DNA of 8,313 bases from Acidobacteriota bacterium. GTDB lineage: Bacteria; Actinomycetota; Actinomycetes; Actinomycetales; Micrococcaceae. The stretch covers positions 1 to 8,313 of the forward strand of contig JABBNV010000011.1 of NCBI GenBank assembly GCA_019352125.1, written 5' to 3'. Shown piece after piece: positions 6,003 to 8,313 of the stretch. Within the stretch, counting starts at the first letter, position 1. Each line of letters starts with the position of its first letter. The translations under genes were made by a program, and so were the position numbers. A model generated the notes under the pieces. That model saw only the letters and a program-made list of their open reading frames with translations, ran no database searches and was not told the DNA's origin.

Positions 6003-6647
6003 ATGAATTTTGATATTGCCCTGGCCCTTGACCTGATCGGGGTGTTTTTCTTTGCTTTGTCCGGCAGCCTCCTGGCCGCCCGAAAAGGCTTTGATGTGGT
6101 GGGCTCGTTGCTGCTCGGTTCTCTGGTGGGCCTGGGTGGCGGAACAGTGCGAGACGTGATTATCAACGATGGCCCCCCGGCTGCGTTCAGCAACCCGATG
6201 TACCTGATCCCGCCGATTGCAGCGGCTGTGCTGGTCTTTTTCCTGTACCAAAGCGTGGACGCCCGAGGTAACTTACTGACAGTGTTTGATGCTCTGGGCC
6301 TCGGGCTCTTCTGCGTCACGGGGACCGTCAAAGCAGTCAATGCCGGGCTGAATCCCGTGTCCGCAATTCTGCTGGGCGTCACCACAGCGGTAGGCGGGGG
6401 CCTGTTGCGCGATATTACGGCCAATGAAGTTCCGAAGCTCTTTGACAACCGTGACATTTATGCAGTCCCAGCCTTTGTGGGTGCCGGGCTCACCACTTTG
6501 TTGTTGGAATTGCACGTGTTGAACCTCTACACGGGCACCAGCACCGCGATCCTGGTGTTTGCCCTCCGCATGATCTCGTGGCATTTTCATTGGCATGTGC
6601 CACTGGCCGTCCACAGGCGGCAACGGCGGGGTGCCAAGGCCAGCTAG
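6003..6647 (+). CDS. TRIC / UPF0126 family membrane channel
   Basis: Polytopic inner-membrane protein, 214 residues from ATG 6003. Bacterial TRIC proteins are homotrimeric monovalent cation channels, but many members labelled UPF0126 (YicG-like) are untested. The sequence shows the internal duplication of the family: GLGGGTVRDV (43-52) and AVGGGLLRDI (129-138). Each is preceded by hydrophobic helices with a Gly-rich kink (FFFALSGSLLAARKGFD; LGLFCVTGTVKAVNAG). About seven membrane segments can be drawn, and the C-terminus is basic (HRRQRRGAKAS). An in-frame ATG at 5949 would add 18 polar residues, but it has no ribosome binding site and coincides with a -10-like box. ATG 6003, just before the first helix, fits the family better, though its own ribosome binding site is weak. 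The next gene follows 37 nt downstream. Confidence 0.87.
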   Translation: MNFDIALALDLIGVFFFALSGSLLAARKGFDVVGSLLLGSLVGLGGGTVRDVIINDGPPAAFSNPMYLIPPIAAAVLVFFLYQSVDARGNLLTVFDALGLGLFCVTGTVKAVNAGLNPVSAILLGVTTAVGGGLLRDITANEVPKLFDNRDIYAVPAFVGAGLTTLLLELHVLNLYTGTSTAILVFALRMISWHFHWHVPLAVHRRQRRGAKAS

Positions 6648-6684
6648 GATTGAGCTAGATCCCCTCACTACTTTGGAGTGCCAC

Positions 6685-7125
6685 ATGCCTGAGATTTTTC
6701 TGGACAAGTTCCGCGCTTTGGTTCCCCTGTACCTCGAGGAACCTTGGACCAGCGAAGACGGCATTGAAGCTCAGGAACTAGACGAGATCCTCACGGATGC
6801 TCACCTGCAAATTCCATTGGTGCTGCGCGAATTTTTCAATGCAGTGGGCTCATGCGAAGAGCTAATGGAGGCATATCACTTCTTCTGGGATCCGGAAGAG
6901 CTGGAGGTGGAGGACGGCTATCTGCTCTTCCTCGAAGATGAGGATGAGGCGTACACCTGGGGCATGCGCGCGGATCAAGTGGACGTGCCGGACCCGATCG
7001 TGTGGCGTCGCAATAACGCCAAGGGCAGTTGGACCAGCGAAGAGGGGACGTTCAGCGAATTTGTGCTGGACATGTTCGACTGGGTGTTCTCCGATGAGGA
7101 CGACGACGACGAATCGCGCAACTAG
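6685..7125 (+). CDS. SMI1/KNR4 (SUKH)-like small acidic protein
   Basis: Soluble 146-residue protein. The pattern fits the SUKH (SMI1/KNR4) superfamily: a helix with IPLVLREFFNAVGS (43-56), an aromatic stretch YHFFWDPEEL (64-73), then DGYLLFLEDEDEAYTWGM (77-94), PIVWRRNN (104-111), and a terminal helix FSEFVLDMFDWVF (123-135). It is very acidic throughout and ends in DEDDDDESRN. In bacteria many SUKH proteins are immunity proteins for polymorphic or contact-dependent toxins; others stand alone with unknown roles. No toxin gene is visible here. ATG 6685 is chosen because GGAG lies 6 nt before it; the frame is open back to 6595, but that part overlaps the channel gene. It is probably co-transcribed with the channel. 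The family assignment is by eye and needs a profile search. Confidence 0.75.
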   Translation: MPEIFLDKFRALVPLYLEEPWTSEDGIEAQELDEILTDAHLQIPLVLREFFNAVGSCEELMEAYHFFWDPEELEVEDGYLLFLEDEDEAYTWGMRADQVDVPDPIVWRRNNAKGSWTSEEGTFSEFVLDMFDWVFSDEDDDDESRN

Positions 7126-7149
7126 CGCTCGTGGAAACTAGCCTTCGCG
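7115..7149. terminator. Weak symmetric inverted repeat between convergent genes
   Basis: CTAG (7122-7125) and CTAG (7138-7141) flank the 12-nt gap, with CGCG at 7115-7118 and CGCG at 7146-7149 as outer arms. Both convergent stop codons (TAG on each strand) lie in the CTAG arms. The arms are short, the internal loop is mismatched, and there is no T tract, so terminator function is only a possibility. Confidence 0.15.
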
Positions 7150-8241
7150 CGTAACCACTGCCACGGCGAAGCTACTGAGGGCTTCCTTGACGGGACCCTC
7201 AGGCAGTGGATCCAAGGCGGTGACTGCGTCCGCAGCCCAGCGGCGTGCCACGGTCCAGGACTCCTCGGCAACCGGGTGAACCCGCAGGGCAGCAACGGCA
7301 GCGGCAAGAGCGTCGTCGCCCGTTAAATCTCCGTCAACCAGCGCCAAGACTTCGGCCGCCGACTCATCGCCCCTCGCTGCGGCTCGACGCAACAGCAACA
7401 CCGGAAGCGTGGGAACGCCTTCACGCAGGTCCGTGCCGGGCACCTTGCCGGACTTGACCTTCGCGCCCGTGACGTCAATGACGTCGTCGGCAAGCTGGAA
7501 GGCAACGCCAACCTTTTCGCCGTATTCCACCAGAACATCCTGAAATTCTTTACTGACTCCGGCAAAAATAGCGCCCAGTTGCCCGGCCGCAGCTACCAGA
7601 GAGCCGGTCTTATCCGAAATGACGGAGAGATAGTGCTCCACCGGGTCTTGGTCCTCGCGTGGACCCACCGTTTCGTGGAGCTGGCCAAGGCACAAGCGCT
7701 CAAAAGTACGTGCCTGAATACCAAGTGCCTCGGCACCGAGCTCGGAGACCAGAATGGAGGCCCGGGCAAAGATCAGGTCACCGGTGAGAATCGCAACCGA
7801 GTTGCCCCACACCTCATGGGCAGTGGGCGCCCCCCGGCGGAAAGGGGCTGAGTCCATCACATCGTCGTGATACAAGGTTGCCAAGTGGGTCAGTTCAACA
7901 ACGACGGCGGCCCGGCTCACTTCAGGAGCCTCACCGTCACCTAGCTGCGCCGCCAACAACGTCAGCAGCGGGCGAATCCTTTTGCCACCAGCTTCAACAA
8001 GGTGCCGGCTCGTGGCATCCGCAAACGGGTCCGAGCTGGCAATGGCCTCACGAAGTTCCCTTTCCACGCGCGCCAGAGAACGCACAATGGCCGGGCCCAA
8101 CTCCGAATTGCCGGCAACGCTTTCAAACCCCTTGGGCAGGGTGATGCCGCTAGCAATGGCCATGGTGGTGGCATCTGGCTCAGAAGTGGCACGGTGGCCG
8201 TGCCCGGCGTGTGTCCAGCCCTGATCCGCGGAAGTAGTCAC
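7138..8241 (-). CDS. Long-chain all-trans polyprenyl diphosphate synthase
   Basis: Trans-isoprenyl diphosphate synthase that extends allylic diphosphates with isopentenyl diphosphate; here most likely for the menaquinone side chain. The 367-residue protein shows GGKRIRP (85-91), the first aspartate-rich motif DDVMD (126-130), GQ (186-187), KTGSL (211-215) and the second motif DDVID (252-256). Residues 5 and 4 before the first motif are small (Ala121, Thr122), which in this family leaves the product tunnel open and predicts a long (about C40-C45) product. I chose GTG 8241: a -10-like TAGGCT lies exactly 6 nt upstream, consistent with a leaderless mRNA, and the alternative ATG at 8163 has no ribosome binding site. 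This start gives a polar N-terminal extension with HAGHGH. The gene converges on the SUKH gene with a 12-nt gap. Names such as grcC or hepT are possible, but I do not assign one. Confidence 0.9.
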   Translation of the reverse strand: MTTSADQGWTHAGHGHRATSEPDATTMAIASGITLPKGFESVAGNSELGPAIVRSLARVERELREAIASSDPFADATSRHLVEAGGKRIRPLLTLLAAQLGDGEAPEVSRAAVVVELTHLATLYHDDVMDSAPFRRGAPTAHEVWGNSVAILTGDLIFARASILVSELGAEALGIQARTFERLCLGQLHETVGPREDQDPVEHYLSVISDKTGSLVAAAGQLGAIFAGVSKEFQDVLVEYGEKVGVAFQLADDVIDVTGAKVKSGKVPGTDLREGVPTLPVLLLRRAAARGDESAAEVLALVDGDLTGDDALAAAVAALRVHPVAEESWTVARRWAADAVTALDPLPEGPVKEALSSFAVAVVTREG

Positions 8242-8247
8242 TGCTTA

Positions 8248-8253
8248 AGCCTA
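8248..8253 (-). promoter_or_regulatory. Candidate -10 box for leaderless polyprenyl synthase transcript
   Basis: TAGGCT on the minus strand is followed by 6 nt (TAAGCA) and then GTG 8241, so the predicted first transcribed base is the G of the start codon. It overlaps a perfect 8-bp palindrome GCTTAAGC (8243-8250). No clear -35 is visible. The rest of 8254-8313 holds no gene that I can support. Confidence 0.4.
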
Positions 8254-8313
8254 GCCGGTATGCGCAAAGGATTTGCCCAGGGCGCAGCGCTTCCTTGATT
8301 GCTGGTCGCTGGG

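Noticed and set aside
5918..6457. Upstream extension of the ABC ATPase frame (180 more codons)
   Set aside because: It is antisense to the channel gene, has an Arg/Pro/Ser/Thr-rich composition with no domain, and the conserved ATPase N-terminus begins at 5917.
8002..8298. 98-codon plus-strand open frame near the right edge
   Set aside because: It is antisense to the 5' end of the polyprenyl synthase gene, with no domain or start signal.
1..8313. Mobile element, CRISPR array, prophage or defence island
   Set aside because: No transposase, integrase, direct-repeat/spacer pattern or effector gene is seen; nearly all DNA is explained by housekeeping-type genes of uniform composition.

Overview
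The window looks like chromosome from a high-GC Gram-positive actinobacterium, most probably a member of the Micrococcaceae (Arthrobacter-like). The evidence is moderate-to-high GC content, alanine/valine-rich proteins, a mycobacterial/actinobacterial-type ferredoxin sulfite reductase, an iron-sulfur APS reductase of the actinobacterial type, and apparent leaderless starts. The assignment comes from recalled protein-family character, not from a database search.

Positions 1-5917 hold seven genes in a row on the minus strand. In transcription order they are: an ABC-2 exporter ATPase (4979-5917), its permease (3751-4977), a sirohydrochlorin chelatase CbiX/SirB (3059-3754), an S4-domain Hsp15-like RNA-binding protein (2682-3062), ferredoxin-sulfite reductase (878-2578), APS reductase cysH (156-881), and the first 53 codons of cysD (1-159), which runs off the window. 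Most junctions are 4-nt ATGA or GTGA overlaps, which suggests translational coupling. The only real gap is 103 nt before the sulfite reductase gene, where a separate cys promoter and operator could sit.

The sulfur genes form a pathway. CysD (with CysN, outside the window) activates sulfate to APS, CysH reduces APS to sulfite, and the sulfite reductase reduces sulfite to sulfide using siroheme. CbiX supplies the metal-insertion step of siroheme synthesis. The exporter and the S4 protein have no obvious role in sulfur assimilation, but they are tightly coupled to cbiX.

Positions 5949-7125 carry two plus-strand genes: a TRIC/UPF0126-type cation channel (6003-6647) and a small, very acidic SMI1/KNR4 (SUKH)-like protein (6685-7125). 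A short divergent promoter region lies between the channel and the ABC ATPase. Converging on the SUKH gene, with only 12 nt between the stop codons, is a long-chain polyprenyl diphosphate synthase (7138-8241, minus), probably for the menaquinone side chain.

I see no IS element, phage gene, CRISPR array, tRNA or rRNA, and no clear novel multi-gene defence or biosynthetic system. The items most worth checking are two starts with the same -10/start geometry (leaderless mRNAs), possible operator repeats ahead of the sulfite reductase gene, the solitary SUKH gene, and the exporter coupled to a siroheme chelatase.
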